Assembly: GCF_900188425.1 (NCBI RefSeq)
Contig: NZ_FZON01000007.1
Span: 57,399-121,398 of the forward strand
Reading direction: 5' to 3'
Source: Antarctobacter heliothermus
GTDB lineage: Bacteria; Pseudomonadota; Alphaproteobacteria; Rhodobacterales; Rhodobacteraceae
Length of the DNA: 64,000 nt
In this document: positions 25,047 through 34,245 of the stretch, one piece after another
Position numbering within the stretch: the first letter of the stretch is position 1
Layout: every line of letters begins with the position of its first letter
Translations under genes and position numbers: made by a program
The notes under the pieces: generated by a model
The model's database searches: none
Told to the model about the DNA's origin: nothing
Seen by the model: the letters and a program-made list of their open reading frames with translations, nothing else

Positions 25047-26591
25047 ATGTCAGACCTGATCGAAGACGACAGCACCGGCAATGTGCCCGAATTTTCCGTG
25101 TCCGAGCTTTCGGGCGCGGTCAAACGGGTGATCGAGGGGGAATTCGGCTTTGTCCGAGTGCGTGGAGAGGTCGGGCGCGTCACCCGTCCCCGGTCCGGGC
25201 ATGTGTACCTTGACCTCAAGGACGACCGTTCGGTGATCGCCGGGATCATGTGGAAAGGCGTCGCCGCGCGTCAGCAAACCATGCCCGAAGAGGGGATGGA
25301 GGTGATCGCCACCGGGCGACTGACCACCTTCCCCGGCCAGTCCAAGTACCAGATCGTCATCGAAGAGATCCGCCCCGCCGGGGCGGGCGCGCTGATGGCG
25401 ATGCTGGAAAAGCGCAAGGCGATGTTGCAGGCCGAGGGGTTGTTTGCGGCCGACCGCAAGCGGCCGCTGCCCTATCTGCCAGAGATCATCGGCGTTGTGA
25501 CCTCGCCCACCGGGGCGGTGATCCGCGACATCCTGCACCGGCTGCGCGAGCGGTTTCCGCGCAAGGTGCTGATCTGGCCGGTGGCGGTGCAGGGCGCGGG
25601 CTGCGCGCCGCAGGTGGCGCGCGCTATTGAGGGGTTCAACGCCCTGTCGCGCGGTGGTGCGCTGCCGCGTCCGGATTTGTTGATTGTCGCGCGTGGCGGT
25701 GGCTCTGTCGAGGATCTGTGGGGCTTCAACGAAGAGGTGGTCGCGCGGGCGGCGGCGGCGTCTGATATTCCGCTGATCTCTGCGGTGGGGCATGAGACCG
25801 ACACCACCCTGATCGATTTTGTGTCCGACAGGCGCGCGCCCACGCCCACGGCAGCGGCGGAACTGGCGGTGCCGGTGCGGATGGAGTTGATCGGCGCGGT
25901 GCGCGATTTCGGCCTGCGGATGGACCGCGCCATGGTGCAACGGCTGGAGGTGCGCGGCCAGCGGTTGCGCGACCTGTCGCGCGCCTTGCCGCGTGTGGAT
26001 GAGCTGCTGGACGGGCCGCGCCAGCGGCTGGATGTCATGGGCGAACGGCTGCCGCAGGCGCTGACGCGCAGTGTCGACCGTCGCAAGCTGGCGCTGTCGG
26101 AAATCGCAGGCAGCCTGCGCCCCGCCGTCCTGACCCGCGCGATGGCCGTCGAACAGCGTCGCCTGTCCGAGAGGGCGGCGCGGCTGACGCCGGCGCTGGA
26201 CCGTCTGGTGCAGGCGCGGCGCGAGGCCTTGGGACACCGCGCCGACCGGCTGAGCGCGCGCCCGATCCTGCGTGAGATCGAGGTGCAAAAGGCCCGGCTG
26301 GCCGATCTGACCCGCCGTCTGGCGGATGGGCAGGAGGCGCGTCAGACCGATCTGCGCAGCCGTCTGGACGCGCTGACCCGTCTGCACGAGACGCTGGGCT
26401 ACCGCGAGACGCTGCGGCGCGGCTATGCGGTGGTGCGCGGCGATGGCCATGTGGTGACCACCAAGGGGGCTGCGGAGAACGCCACTGGCCTGGAAATCGA
26501 ATTTGCCGATGGCAGGCTGAAACTTGGCGGCGGTTCTTCATCCCGCAAACCGGCCAGGGCCAAGCCGCCCGAACAGGGCAGCCTGTTCTGA
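25047..26591 (+). CDS. xseA: Exodeoxyribonuclease VII large subunit
   Basis: This 514-residue protein has an N-terminal OB-fold (VKRVIEGEFGFVRVRGEV to VYLDLKD, about 20-110). The catalytic region has PEIIGVVTSPTGAVIRDIL, LIVARGGGSVEDLWGFNEE and SAVGHETDTTLIDFVSDRRAPTPTAAAE. A long coiled-coil follows (about 290-440). Together with XseB it degrades single-stranded DNA from both ends. The length, slightly above the usual 450, comes from the coiled-coil and a basic tail. No xseB is visible next to it. Confidence 0.95.
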   Translation: MSDLIEDDSTGNVPEFSVSELSGAVKRVIEGEFGFVRVRGEVGRVTRPRSGHVYLDLKDDRSVIAGIMWKGVAARQQTMPEEGMEVIATGRLTTFPGQSKYQIVIEEIRPAGAGALMAMLEKRKAMLQAEGLFAADRKRPLPYLPEIIGVVTSPTGAVIRDILHRLRERFPRKVLIWPVAVQGAGCAPQVARAIEGFNALSRGGALPRPDLLIVARGGGSVEDLWGFNEEVVARAAAASDIPLISAVGHETDTTLIDFVSDRRAPTPTAAAELAVPVRMELIGAVRDFGLRMDRAMVQRLEVRGQRLRDLSRALPRVDELLDGPRQRLDVMGERLPQALTRSVDRRKLALSEIAGSLRPAVLTRAMAVEQRRLSERAARLTPALDRLVQARREALGHRADRLSARPILREIEVQKARLADLTRRLADGQEARQTDLRSRLDALTRLHETLGYRETLRRGYAVVRGDGHVVTTKGAAENATGLEIEFADGRLKLGGGSSSRKPARAKPPEQGSLF

Positions 26592-26693
26592 GCGCATGGC
26601 AGCCATCTTCACGATGGACACTGCTGGACTTTCCTTTTGTTCTGCGCTCGCATAGGATTGCTGCAATGCATCATTGGCAAGGGAGGGGAGCCT

Positions 26694-27230
26694 GTGGCCG
26701 AGAGTGAAAAACCGCTTCTGATCAAGCGCTACGCCAGCCGGCGGCTCTATAATACGGAAACCTCCGACTATGTCACACTTGAGGACATTGCCGGGTTTGT
26801 CCGCGACGGACGCGAGGTCAAGATCATCGACCTGAAGTCAGGCGATGACCTGACCCGGCAGTATCTGCTGCAAATCGTGGCCGAGAACGAGAGCAAGGGC
26901 CAAAGTGTCCTGCCGATCAACGTGCTGACCGACCTGGTGCGCAGCTATACCACCCATGCCACCAGCGCCGTGCCGCAGTTTCTGGCCGCCAGTTTCGAGA
27001 TGTTCCGCGACAGCCAGTCGAAATGGTTGGAAAACGTCAACTCGATGAACCCGATGGCCAAGAGCCTGGAGGCGATGCAGGCCCAGCAAGAGGCCTTTAT
27101 GAAGGCGATGTCCGGGGCGGCTGCCGATGCGGAGGGCAAGACGCCTGCGTCGCAAGGCAAGGAAGACCTTGAATCGATCAAGCGGCAGTTGACCGAACTG
27201 CAAAGCCAGTTGTCCAAGCTGGACAAGTGA
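26694..27230 (+). CDS. phaR: Polyhydroxyalkanoate synthesis repressor PhaR
   Basis: This 178-residue protein opens with the PHB/PHA accumulation regulator DNA-binding domain (LLIKRYASRRLYNTETSDYV, about residues 8-27, then TLEDIAGFVRDG). A second conserved domain follows (YLLQIVAENESKGQSVLP to FEMFRDSQSKW). The C terminus is a coiled-coil (SIKRQLTELQSQLSKLDK). PhaR senses PHA granules and represses phasin and its own gene. The start is GTG 26694 after GGGAGGGGAG. An in-frame upstream extension contains no good signal. A weak GC-rich hairpin follows the stop. No pha synthase genes are in the window. Confidence 0.93.
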   Translation: MAESEKPLLIKRYASRRLYNTETSDYVTLEDIAGFVRDGREVKIIDLKSGDDLTRQYLLQIVAENESKGQSVLPINVLTDLVRSYTTHATSAVPQFLAASFEMFRDSQSKWLENVNSMNPMAKSLEAMQAQQEAFMKAMSGAAADAEGKTPASQGKEDLESIKRQLTELQSQLSKLDK

Positions 27231-27318
27231 CGGTCCCCTGTTTGGGGGCCTGACCGTCTCAATCGGTCTGATGTGAGCTGAGCGCCAAGTGCTGGGTGTT
27301 GTGTGCTGAGCGTTGCAA

Positions 27319-27382
27319 GAGGGGGCGCTGCCCCCTCGGCCTTTGGCCTCACCCCCCGGGATATTTTTGGACAGAAGAAACG
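27319..27382 (+). repeat. GC-rich dispersed repeat family, copy A
   Basis: Hairpin GAGGGGGC (27319-27326) and GCCCCCTC (27330-27337) is followed by a CCCCCCGGGATATTTTTGG core and an ACAGAAGAAACG tail. Related copies occur at 51448-51512, 56636-56695 and as an inverted pair at 48129-48274. It lies between the convergent ends of phaR and the aminotransferase gene, where the hairpin may help end transcription. Confidence 0.8.
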
Positions 27383-27464
27383 CAAGTGGTGCGTTTGTGT
27401 TGCGGGATGGGTGTCACGGTTTGCCATTGGCTGCCGGACGGCGCGGCAGCCGGTGGCGCGGGAT

Positions 27465-28670
27465 TTATGTCCCGTAGGCGCGTGTCGGTGTTGCGGCCTG
27501 TTCTGCGGCGCGCATCAGGATCGCGGCCACGGCATCGCAGTCCGCGCTGGTCAGGCGCGCTGGCAGCCGGGTGTCGCAGGCGCGCATCAGCATGGCGCGT
27601 GTGCGCGGCAGATCCGGCATCTCGGGCAGGAACTGCCAGTTCCAATAGGCGCGCGCGTTGTCGCGGCTCAGGCCAAAGACCTGCACCTTGACGCCTTCGG
27701 CCTCGGCGGCGGCCACAAAGGCGCGCACCTCTGCGTCCGACAGGCCGGTCAGGTTGAATTGCAGCGAATCCGGTGCGCGCTCTTCCGGGGGCAGTTTTGC
27801 GGGCACCTCGATCCATGGGCTTTGCGAGAGGATGGCGGCGACCTGGTCATGATTGCGGCGGCCACTGGCCACCCGTTGGTCGATGTGCGGGATCTGCGGC
27901 CGGATCACCGCTGCTGACAGGTTGGACATGCGCAGGTTGTAGAGCGGCAGTTTGTTCTGCCAGCGGGCAAAGGCCTGTTCCAGTTCGGCGGTGTTGTCGC
28001 CGGGGGACAGGTGTTTGGTCCAGGCGTGTTCATAAGCGCCCGACAGGATCACGGCGCGCGCCACCAGATCGGCGTCGTCGGTGACCAGAATGCCACCTTC
28101 GCCCGCATTGACCAGTTTGTAGCTTTGGAAGCTGAAACAGCCGACCCGACCAAGGGTGCCGATCTTGCGCCCGTGCCATGTGGTGCCAAGGCTGTGCGCC
28201 GCATCCTCGATCACCGGAATACCGGCCTTGGCGCAGAGGGTCAGGATAGCGTCCATGTCCGAGGTATGGCCGCGCATGTGGCTGACGATGACGGCGTCGA
28301 CCTGCGGCAGGCGGGCGGCGAAATCCGCCATGTCGATGCGGTAGTTTTCCCCGACCTCGCAAAGCACCGGCACCAGCCCGGCGTGAATGACCGAGGAGGG
28401 CACGGCGGCAAAGGTGAACCCGGGGATCATCACCCGCCCGCCTTTGGGCAGGTTCAGCGCCTCCAGCGACAGGAACAGCGCGGCAGAGCAGCTGGACACC
28501 GCCAGCGCGTATTTTGCCCCCATGAAGGCGGAAAATTCCCGTTCCAGCAGGGCAACGGGGGCATCTTGGGGGGCGGTGTAGCGGAACAGGTCGCCGGACT
28601 GCAAAAGGCGGTCGATCTCAATGCGGGCCTCGGCCGGGATTGGGTCGGCGTCGTGCATGTTCGGAAGCAT
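27465..28670 (-). CDS. DegT/DnrJ/EryC1/StrS-family PLP aminotransferase
   Basis: This 401-residue protein has the fold type I sugar aminotransferase pattern. ALAVSSCSAALFLSLEAL lies near residue 60, IPGFTFAAVPSSV follows, and VIEDAAHSLG contains the cofactor aspartate. SFQSYKLVNAGEGG contains the PLP lysine. These enzymes usually aminate keto-sugars, but close relatives act on other ketones or amines. No nucleotide-sugar genes are near. The gene stands upstream on the strand side of the Puu-like cluster but is separated by a 175-base gap, so a role in amine metabolism is only a possibility. ATG 28670 with an AGGA box is preferred over an upstream TTG. Confidence 0.8.
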   Translation of the reverse strand: MLPNMHDADPIPAEARIEIDRLLQSGDLFRYTAPQDAPVALLEREFSAFMGAKYALAVSSCSAALFLSLEALNLPKGGRVMIPGFTFAAVPSSVIHAGLVPVLCEVGENYRIDMADFAARLPQVDAVIVSHMRGHTSDMDAILTLCAKAGIPVIEDAAHSLGTTWHGRKIGTLGRVGCFSFQSYKLVNAGEGGILVTDDADLVARAVILSGAYEHAWTKHLSPGDNTAELEQAFARWQNKLPLYNLRMSNLSAAVIRPQIPHIDQRVASGRRNHDQVAAILSQSPWIEVPAKLPPEERAPDSLQFNLTGLSDAEVRAFVAAAEAEGVKVQVFGLSRDNARAYWNWQFLPEMPDLPRTRAMLMRACDTRLPARLTSADCDAVAAILMRAAEQAATPTRAYGT

Positions 28671-28845
28671 GTTTTCGAAATCCTGAATTTGGGTTTTCAA
28701 AAATGTAAATCAGAAGTGCGCGCCGGGGAAGCCCAAATGCGACTCCGGCGACCTGACAGCGAAATACAGCCGCGCGGGCACCGCTATTGCGCGCGGACAC
28801 CGCGGCGCAGGTTCGGGAAAAATAGGGGGATCGTGCTGAGGGGGG

Positions 28846-30147
28846 TCAGATGCCCAGTCGGTCGCGCATCGCGTACCATGTCATCCCCAGCGTCAGCAGC
28901 GGCGCGCGCAGATGGGGGCCGCCGGGAAAGACCGGAGCGGGCAGGGCGGCAAAGGCATCGAACCCGGCGGACTGCCCGCGGATCGCCTCGGCCATCAGTT
29001 TGCCCGCCTGCACCGCGTTGCCGACCCCGTGCCCGGAATAGCCCGAGGCGCTGAGGACATTGGGGGCCACCCGTTCCAGATGCGGCAGGCGTTTCAGCGT
29101 GATCGCCAGCGTGCCGCCCCATGCATAGTCGATCGCCACGTCGCGCAGCGCGGGAAACACCTCTGCCATCGGTTTGTGGACGGTGGCGCGGATGTCGGAT
29201 GGAAAGCGGTAGCCATAGCTTTCGCCGCCGCCGAACAGCAGGCGGTTGTCCGGCGACAGGCGAAAGTAGTTGACCACAAAGCGGTCGTCGGAGACGGCCA
29301 CGTCCTGCGTCAGCACCGTGGCGGCGCGCGCGCCCAGCGGTTCGGTGGCGACGACAAAGTTGTTGATCGGCATGACGCGGGCGGCCACACGCCGGTTCAA
29401 TCGGCCCAGGTAGCCGTTGCAGGCCAGCACGACGTGATCCGCCGTGATCCGCCCGGACTCGGTCTTGACCGTGACCTCGGCCCCCTCGGACACATCCAGC
29501 ACAAGGCTGCGCTCATAGATCTGCACGCCTGCGGCCTGTGCCGCCTGTGCCAGCCCCTTGGCCAGTTTCAGCGGGTTCAGATGCCCTGCGCCCCGGTCGA
29601 CAATCCCGCCCCGGTACAGTGGTGAGGGGCAGAGCGCGGCGAAGTCTTGCGGGCTCAGTGCCTCCACCGGATAGTCATAGACCCGCCCCATATGGGCGGC
29701 ATAGTCGTGCAGACCGCGCACCGACCCGGCCGACGACCCGGCCCATGCGATCCCCTCGCGCAGATCACAGTCGATGCCGTGACGCGCCACCAGATCGCGC
29801 ACCAGCGCCTTGGCGTCCTCCCCCAGATCCCACATGGCGCGGGCCGCATCCTGCCCGACCATCTTTTCCAGCGTGACCTGATCCTGCCGCTGGCCAGAGC
29901 CCAGCTGCCCGCCGTTGCGCCCTGACGCGCCAAAGCCCACGCGATGCGCCTCGACCAGCACCACGTCCAGCCCGGCCTCTGCCAGATGCAGTGCTGCCGA
30001 CAGGCCGGTATAGCCGCCGCCCACCACGCAGACATCGGCGCGCATGTCGCCCTTTTGCACCGGGAACGGCGGCAGGGGCGGCGTGACGGCCGCATACCAG
30101 CTGTCGGGATATGCGCCGCGCTGGTCGTTGCTGAATAACAGGTTCAA
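28846..30147 (-). CDS. puuB: FAD-dependent oxidase, gamma-glutamylputrescine oxidase type
   Basis: This 433-residue protein has the DAO-family FAD-binding fold: VCVVGGGYTGLSAALHLAEAG with GGGYTG at 43-48, then GFGASGRNGGQLGSGQ and the C-terminal ASGYSGHGVGNAVQAGKLMAEAI. The pattern SGRNGGQ plus YFRLSPDNRLLFGGG is typical of PuuB. It oxidises gamma-glutamyl-putrescine to the aldehyde, releasing ammonia and peroxide. It is the last gene of the run that starts at 33649 and follows a glutamine-synthetase-like ligase by 15 bases. The actual amine could be putrescine or another amine. Confidence 0.88.
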   Translation of the reverse strand: MNLLFSNDQRGAYPDSWYAAVTPPLPPFPVQKGDMRADVCVVGGGYTGLSAALHLAEAGLDVVLVEAHRVGFGASGRNGGQLGSGQRQDQVTLEKMVGQDAARAMWDLGEDAKALVRDLVARHGIDCDLREGIAWAGSSAGSVRGLHDYAAHMGRVYDYPVEALSPQDFAALCPSPLYRGGIVDRGAGHLNPLKLAKGLAQAAQAAGVQIYERSLVLDVSEGAEVTVKTESGRITADHVVLACNGYLGRLNRRVAARVMPINNFVVATEPLGARAATVLTQDVAVSDDRFVVNYFRLSPDNRLLFGGGESYGYRFPSDIRATVHKPMAEVFPALRDVAIDYAWGGTLAITLKRLPHLERVAPNVLSASGYSGHGVGNAVQAGKLMAEAIRGQSAGFDAFAALPAPVFPGGPHLRAPLLTLGMTWYAMRDRLGI

Positions 30148-30162
30148 GGGTCCGCTCCGCGA

Positions 30163-31545
30163 TTACACGTTCAGCAGCAGGTGCTCACGCTCCCACGGAG
30201 AGATCACCTGCAGGAACTCATCGTATTCGGCGCGTTTCACGATGGCATAGACCCGCGCGAACTCTGGCCCCAGAACCTCGTGCAGCGCCTTGGCCTCGGC
30301 AAAGATGTCCAACGCCTGCCCCAGAACGCGGGGGATATCGCCCTCACCCTCATAGGCATCGCCCTTGAACTGCTTGGAGGGCCTGCGTTCCTCCATCAGG
30401 CCCAGGTAGCCGCAGGCCAGCGAGGCGGCGATGCCCAGATAGGGGTTGCAATCCATGCCCGCCAGCCGGTTTTCGACGCGTCGGGCTTCTGCGCCGGACA
30501 GTGGGATGCGGATGCCGGTGGTGCGGTTGTCGCGTCCCCACTCCAGATTGATCGGCGCGGCGTGGTCCTTCACATAACGGCGATAGCTGTTCACATAAGG
30601 CGCCATGACCGCGATGGCCGAGGGCAGATGCGTCTGCAACCCGCCGATAAAGTGGAAAAACGCATCTGTCTCGCCCCCTTGCGGGCCGGAGAACAGGTTT
30701 TGCCCGGTCGCCTTGTCCAGCACCGAATGGTGGATGTGCATCGCGCTGCCCGGCTCATCGGCGATCGGCTTGGCCATGAAGGTGGCGAAACAATCGTGGC
30801 GCAGCGCCGCCTCGCGGATCAGCCGCTTGAAGAAAAACACCTCATCCGCCAGCTTGACCGGATCGCCGTGCCGCAGGTTGATCTCCAGCTGCCCGGCGCC
30901 GCCCTCCTGCGTGATGCCGTCAATCTCAAAGCCTTGCGCCTCGGCGAAATCATAGATGTCGTCGATCACCGGGCCGAATTCGTCCACCGCCGTCATCGAA
31001 TAGGCCTGACGCGCAGCCGCCGGGCGGCCAGAGCGGCCCACCATCGGTTCGATATCCTTGGCCGGGTCCAGATTGCGCGCGATCAGGAAGAACTCCATCT
31101 CCGGGGCGACAACCGGCTTCCACCCTTGGGCCTCATACAGCGCCACCACCCGTTTCAGCACGTTGCGCGGGCTGAAGGGCACCGGCGTCCCGTGCCGGTC
31201 ATAGGCGTCGTGGATCACCTGCAGGGTCCAGTCCCCGGTCCAGGGCGCCGCCGTGCCGGTGCTCATGTCCGGGCGCAGGATCATGTCGCGCTCGATGAAC
31301 CCCTCTTCTGACGCCGCCTCGCCCCAGTCGCCGGTGATGGTCTGGAAAAAGATCGAATCGGGCAGGTGGAAATACTCCTGCCGGGCAAATTTCGACGCGG
31401 GCACGGCCTTGCCCCGCGCGATCCCCGGCAGGTCCGAGACAATGCACTCGACCTCGTCCAGACGCCGCCCCTCCAGGTAGGCGTGGGCGGCTTCGGGCAG
31501 GTTGTCGGTCCAGTCTTTCGCGGCAGGTTTGGCAGGTTTGTCCAC
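30163..31545 (-). CDS. puuA: Glutamine-synthetase-family gamma-glutamyl-amine ligase, copy 1
   Basis: This 460-residue protein has GS beta-grasp and catalytic domains: PGIARGKAVPASKFA near residue 40, PEMEFFLI, GAGQLEINLRHGDP, MHIHHS and NRTTGIRIPLSG. Lack of the adenylylation-loop signature and the cluster context indicate a gamma-glutamyl-polyamine or monoamine ligase (PuuA type), not nitrogen-assimilating GlnA. It glutamylates the amine with ATP before PuuB oxidation. The start is GTG 31545 with AAAGGA six bases upstream. A second GS-like gene lies 757 bases away in the same operon, probably with a different amine preference. Confidence 0.85.
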   Translation of the reverse strand: MDKPAKPAAKDWTDNLPEAAHAYLEGRRLDEVECIVSDLPGIARGKAVPASKFARQEYFHLPDSIFFQTITGDWGEAASEEGFIERDMILRPDMSTGTAAPWTGDWTLQVIHDAYDRHGTPVPFSPRNVLKRVVALYEAQGWKPVVAPEMEFFLIARNLDPAKDIEPMVGRSGRPAAARQAYSMTAVDEFGPVIDDIYDFAEAQGFEIDGITQEGGAGQLEINLRHGDPVKLADEVFFFKRLIREAALRHDCFATFMAKPIADEPGSAMHIHHSVLDKATGQNLFSGPQGGETDAFFHFIGGLQTHLPSAIAVMAPYVNSYRRYVKDHAAPINLEWGRDNRTTGIRIPLSGAEARRVENRLAGMDCNPYLGIAASLACGYLGLMEERRPSKQFKGDAYEGEGDIPRVLGQALDIFAEAKALHEVLGPEFARVYAIVKRAEYDEFLQVISPWEREHLLLNV

Positions 31546-31562
31546 GGAATGTCCTTTGCGTG

Positions 31563-32261
31563 TCAGGCGGCGCGCTCTGGCAGCCGCTTGTGTTTCAGGA
31601 AGTGTATCAGGTCGTCGATCATCTCGGCGCTGTCCAGCGGTGTCTCGATCTCGGCCACCGCCTGCGCCAGCAGCGGCTCCGGCACCACGCCGGGGCCGCG
31701 TTTTTCAATCAGACCCTTGGTGAAATCGGGCTTGAACTCGGGATGCGGCTGCACCGTGTAGGCCTGACCGGGATACAGCAGCGCCGCATGGGGGCAGAAA
31801 TCGCTGCGCGCCACGGTCTGCGCACCCTCGGGCGGGGTAAAGACCTGATCCTGATGCCAGGCCATCACGGTCCTGGGCCCGCGCCCGGCAAAGTCATAGA
31901 CCTGCGGCCCGATCGACCAGCCGCCGGGGAATTTGCCAACCTTGCCGCCCAGGGCCTGCGCGATCACCTGATGGCCAAAACAGATGCCGACCAGCGGTTT
32001 GCCCGCCGCCACGATCTGCCGGATCAACGCCTCCAGCGGCGGCAACCAGTCGTGATCCTCATAGATGCCGTGGCGCGATCCGGTGATCAGCCAGCCGTCC
32101 GCCGCCTCTGGTCCCGGCGGGAACTCGCCGTTCACCACCGACCATGTTTCAAACTCGAAACCCGCGTGGGCCAGCCGGTCGATGAACATTTCCGGGTACT
32201 GGCCATAGGTTTCGGCCAGTTCCGGCACCACGATCCCGGTCTGAAGAATACCGATCTTCAT
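31563..32261 (-). CDS. Class I glutamine amidotransferase-like protein
   Basis: This 232-residue protein has a class I GATase fold. The nucleophile elbow GICFGHQ places Cys at 94, and the catalytic His173 and Glu175 are in VQPHPEF. It is a single domain, so it acts alone or with a partner. Between two glutamine-synthetase-like genes and near puuB, a role as a gamma-glutamyl hydrolase analogous to PuuD is likely, releasing the carrier glutamate. It differs from classical PuuD in lacking that family's length and N-terminal motif. Coding spacing to its neighbours is short (17 and 41 bases), supporting one operon. Confidence 0.8.
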   Translation of the reverse strand: MKIGILQTGIVVPELAETYGQYPEMFIDRLAHAGFEFETWSVVNGEFPPGPEAADGWLITGSRHGIYEDHDWLPPLEALIRQIVAAGKPLVGICFGHQVIAQALGGKVGKFPGGWSIGPQVYDFAGRGPRTVMAWHQDQVFTPPEGAQTVARSDFCPHAALLYPGQAYTVQPHPEFKPDFTKGLIEKRGPGVVPEPLLAQAVAEIETPLDSAEMIDDLIHFLKHKRLPERAA

Positions 32262-32302
32262 GTCTCACCTATGTCTGCGCGTCTGGTGTCGGCGTCCCAA
32301 GG

Positions 32303-33649
32303 TTACACCGTGTCCAGATAGATTTCCGTCTGTTCCGACTTGGTCAGCTCATCCATGTCGCGCATTTCCTGCCGCTTGGTCAGCACCAGATTGCGGATCA
32401 GCTCCTTGGGGAAGATGCGCGGCATATAGGGGCTGGCGTCAAAGGCGTCGATAGCCCCGCCCCAATCGCGCGGAATATGCGGCAGGTCCTGATCGTAGGC
32501 GTTGCCGGTGATGCGCTCTGGCGGGGTGATCTTGTCCTCAATCCCCATCAGCGCCGCGCCAAGGATGGCCGCCAGCGCCAGATAGGGGTTCACGTCGCCC
32601 CCCGCCACGCGATGTTCGATCCGCCGCGCCGCTGGCGGCCCCGATGGCACGCGCACCGCTGCGGTGCGGTTGTCATAGGCCCAGCAGATCGCTGACGGCG
32701 CGTGTGATCCGGGCACGATCCGCTCATAGCTGTTCAGATGCGGCGCATAGATCAGCGCACTGTCGGCCAGCGCCGCGATACAGCCACCAATGGCGTGCAA
32801 CAGCGCCTCTGTCCCCTCGGGGCCGCCGTTGTCAAAGATGTTCTTGCCGTCCTTGTCCAACACGGAAAAATGCGCGTGCATCCCGTTGCCGGAATAGTCG
32901 TCATAGGGTTTTGCCATGAAACTGGCGGCAAAGCCGTGTTTGCGCGCCAGTCCCTTGACCAGCATCTTGAACAGCCAGGCGTCATCCGCCGCCTTCAGCG
33001 GGTCGGCCTGATGCATCAGGTTGACCTCGAACTGGCCCAGACCCGCCTCGGAGATCAGCGTGCCGGCGGGAATGTCCATCAGTTCACAGGCCTCGTAGAG
33101 GTCGGTGAAAAACACGTCAAAGGTGTCCAGCGCCCGGATCGACAGCACCTCGGCGGCGTTGCGCCTCTTGCCGGTGCGCGGCGACACCGGCACCTGCAGG
33201 CGTCGCGCGCTGTCGTCGATCAGGTAGAATTCCAGCTCCACCGCAACCACGGGCGTCAGCCCGTGCTCGGCAAAGCGTTGCTGAACTGCGGACAGTGCAT
33301 GGCGCGGGTCGCCGCCATAGGGGCGGCCATCCTCGTGGAACATCCAGATCGGCAGCAGCGCACTGGGCGCGCCCAGCCACGGCATCGGGACAAAGCCGCG
33401 CTCTGTCGGGTACAGGATGGCATCCTGATCGCCGCTGTCAAAGACCAGCGGGCTGTCCTCGATGTCCTCGCCCCAGATGTCGACGTTCAGCGCCGAAAAG
33501 GGAAAACGGGTGCCATCGGTCAGCACCTTGATCGCGCTGGGAATGGGCATCCGCTTGCCACGGGGGACGCCGTTCACGTCACAGGCGGCGGCTCGGATGG
33601 TGCGGATTTGCGGGCGGTCGTGCAGCCAGTCGGCGCTGGGGGCGGTCAT
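32303..33649 (-). CDS. Glutamine-synthetase-family gamma-glutamyl-amine ligase, copy 2
   Basis: This 448-residue protein has GS motifs CDVNGVPRGKRMPIP near residue 23, VAVELEFYLID, GLGQFEVNLMHQADP, GMHAHFS and NRTAAVRVPSG. It is clearly paralogous to the other GS-like gene in the operon but distant from it (for example MHAHFS versus MHIHHS). It probably ligates glutamate to a different amine. ATG 33649 gives the conserved N terminus. Two further upstream in-frame starts exist within the region containing the palindrome 33669-33682, so the true start is slightly uncertain. Confidence 0.83.
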   Translation of the reverse strand: MTAPSADWLHDRPQIRTIRAAACDVNGVPRGKRMPIPSAIKVLTDGTRFPFSALNVDIWGEDIEDSPLVFDSGDQDAILYPTERGFVPMPWLGAPSALLPIWMFHEDGRPYGGDPRHALSAVQQRFAEHGLTPVVAVELEFYLIDDSARRLQVPVSPRTGKRRNAAEVLSIRALDTFDVFFTDLYEACELMDIPAGTLISEAGLGQFEVNLMHQADPLKAADDAWLFKMLVKGLARKHGFAASFMAKPYDDYSGNGMHAHFSVLDKDGKNIFDNGGPEGTEALLHAIGGCIAALADSALIYAPHLNSYERIVPGSHAPSAICWAYDNRTAAVRVPSGPPAARRIEHRVAGGDVNPYLALAAILGAALMGIEDKITPPERITGNAYDQDLPHIPRDWGGAIDAFDASPYMPRIFPKELIRNLVLTKRQEMRDMDELTKSEQTEIYLDTV

Positions 33650-33668
33650 TTGAGACTCGTATGTTTGA

Positions 33669-33682
33669 AATTTGATCAAATT
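33669..33682. promoter_or_regulatory. Perfect 14-bp palindrome upstream of the Puu-like operon
   Basis: AATTTGATCAAATT is perfectly symmetric and lies 20 bases upstream of the GS-like gene start, in an AT-rich patch unlike its GC-rich surroundings. It is well placed as an operator over the operon promoter. No regulator gene is adjacent. The half-site TTGAT recalls FNR boxes, but the spacing is wrong for FNR. Confidence 0.5.
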
Positions 33683-33786
33683 CATATGCCAGACGCGGCG
33701 ATCCGGCAAGGGGGGGCGTAGAGCAGGGGGCTGACAAGCCGAAACAATGTCTGAGAAATGGGCGTGCGGTCCTGGGTCGGGCGTCC

Positions 33787-34206
33787 TTAACCGGCCAAAA
33801 ACGCCGCCGCCCGGTCGCGCAGATCTTGCGGCACCTCGACCGCGCGTCGTGTGTCCAGCGACAGCAGCACGCCCTTGAACGTCGCCTCAAAGGACAGCGT
33901 TTCATCGGGGCAGCGATAAAGCCGGTGCCGAAAGCTCATGGATTTGGTCCCGATTGCGACAATGTCGGTTTCCATCCGCAACAGATCGCCAGCCAGCAGT
34001 TCGGCGCGAAAATCGCTCTCTGCATGGACCACCGCAAAGGACAACCGCCGCCCGCTGCGCATGTCATCCGGCGTCAGGCCCAGTTCCGCCTGCAGGGCAA
34101 AGACCGCATCCGAACAGGCCGCGAAATAGCGTGAGACATTCATGTGACCCAGAAAGTCACAGTGCGACGGATCGACAGCGGCGCGAAAGGTGGTCATGGC
34201 GGGCAT
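33787..34206 (-). CDS. Acyl-CoA thioesterase, 4-hydroxybenzoyl-CoA thioesterase family
   Basis: This 139-residue single hotdog-fold protein has the 4HBT/YbgC motif DPSHCDFLGHMNVSRYFAACSDA, in which the aspartate-like site and HMN tripeptide are typical. FAVVHAESDFRAELLAGDLL and RHRLYR follow in the usual order. It hydrolyses acyl-CoA thioesters; chain preference is unknown. GAGGAG precedes ATG 34206 at seven bases. It is separated from the upstream permease gene by the 72-bp repeat copy 2, and from the Puu-like operon downstream by 137 bases. Confidence 0.85.
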   Translation of the reverse strand: MPAMTTFRAAVDPSHCDFLGHMNVSRYFAACSDAVFALQAELGLTPDDMRSGRRLSFAVVHAESDFRAELLAGDLLRMETDIVAIGTKSMSFRHRLYRCPDETLSFEATFKGVLLSLDTRRAVEVPQDLRDRAAAFLAG

Positions 34207-34245
34207 CTCGGGGCTCCTCTGGGCGTCGCCGGGGGGCAGTCATTT

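Noticed and set aside
33669..33682. Possible FNR box
   Set aside because: FNR sites need TTGAT and ATCAA four bases apart; here the half-sites overlap at the centre.
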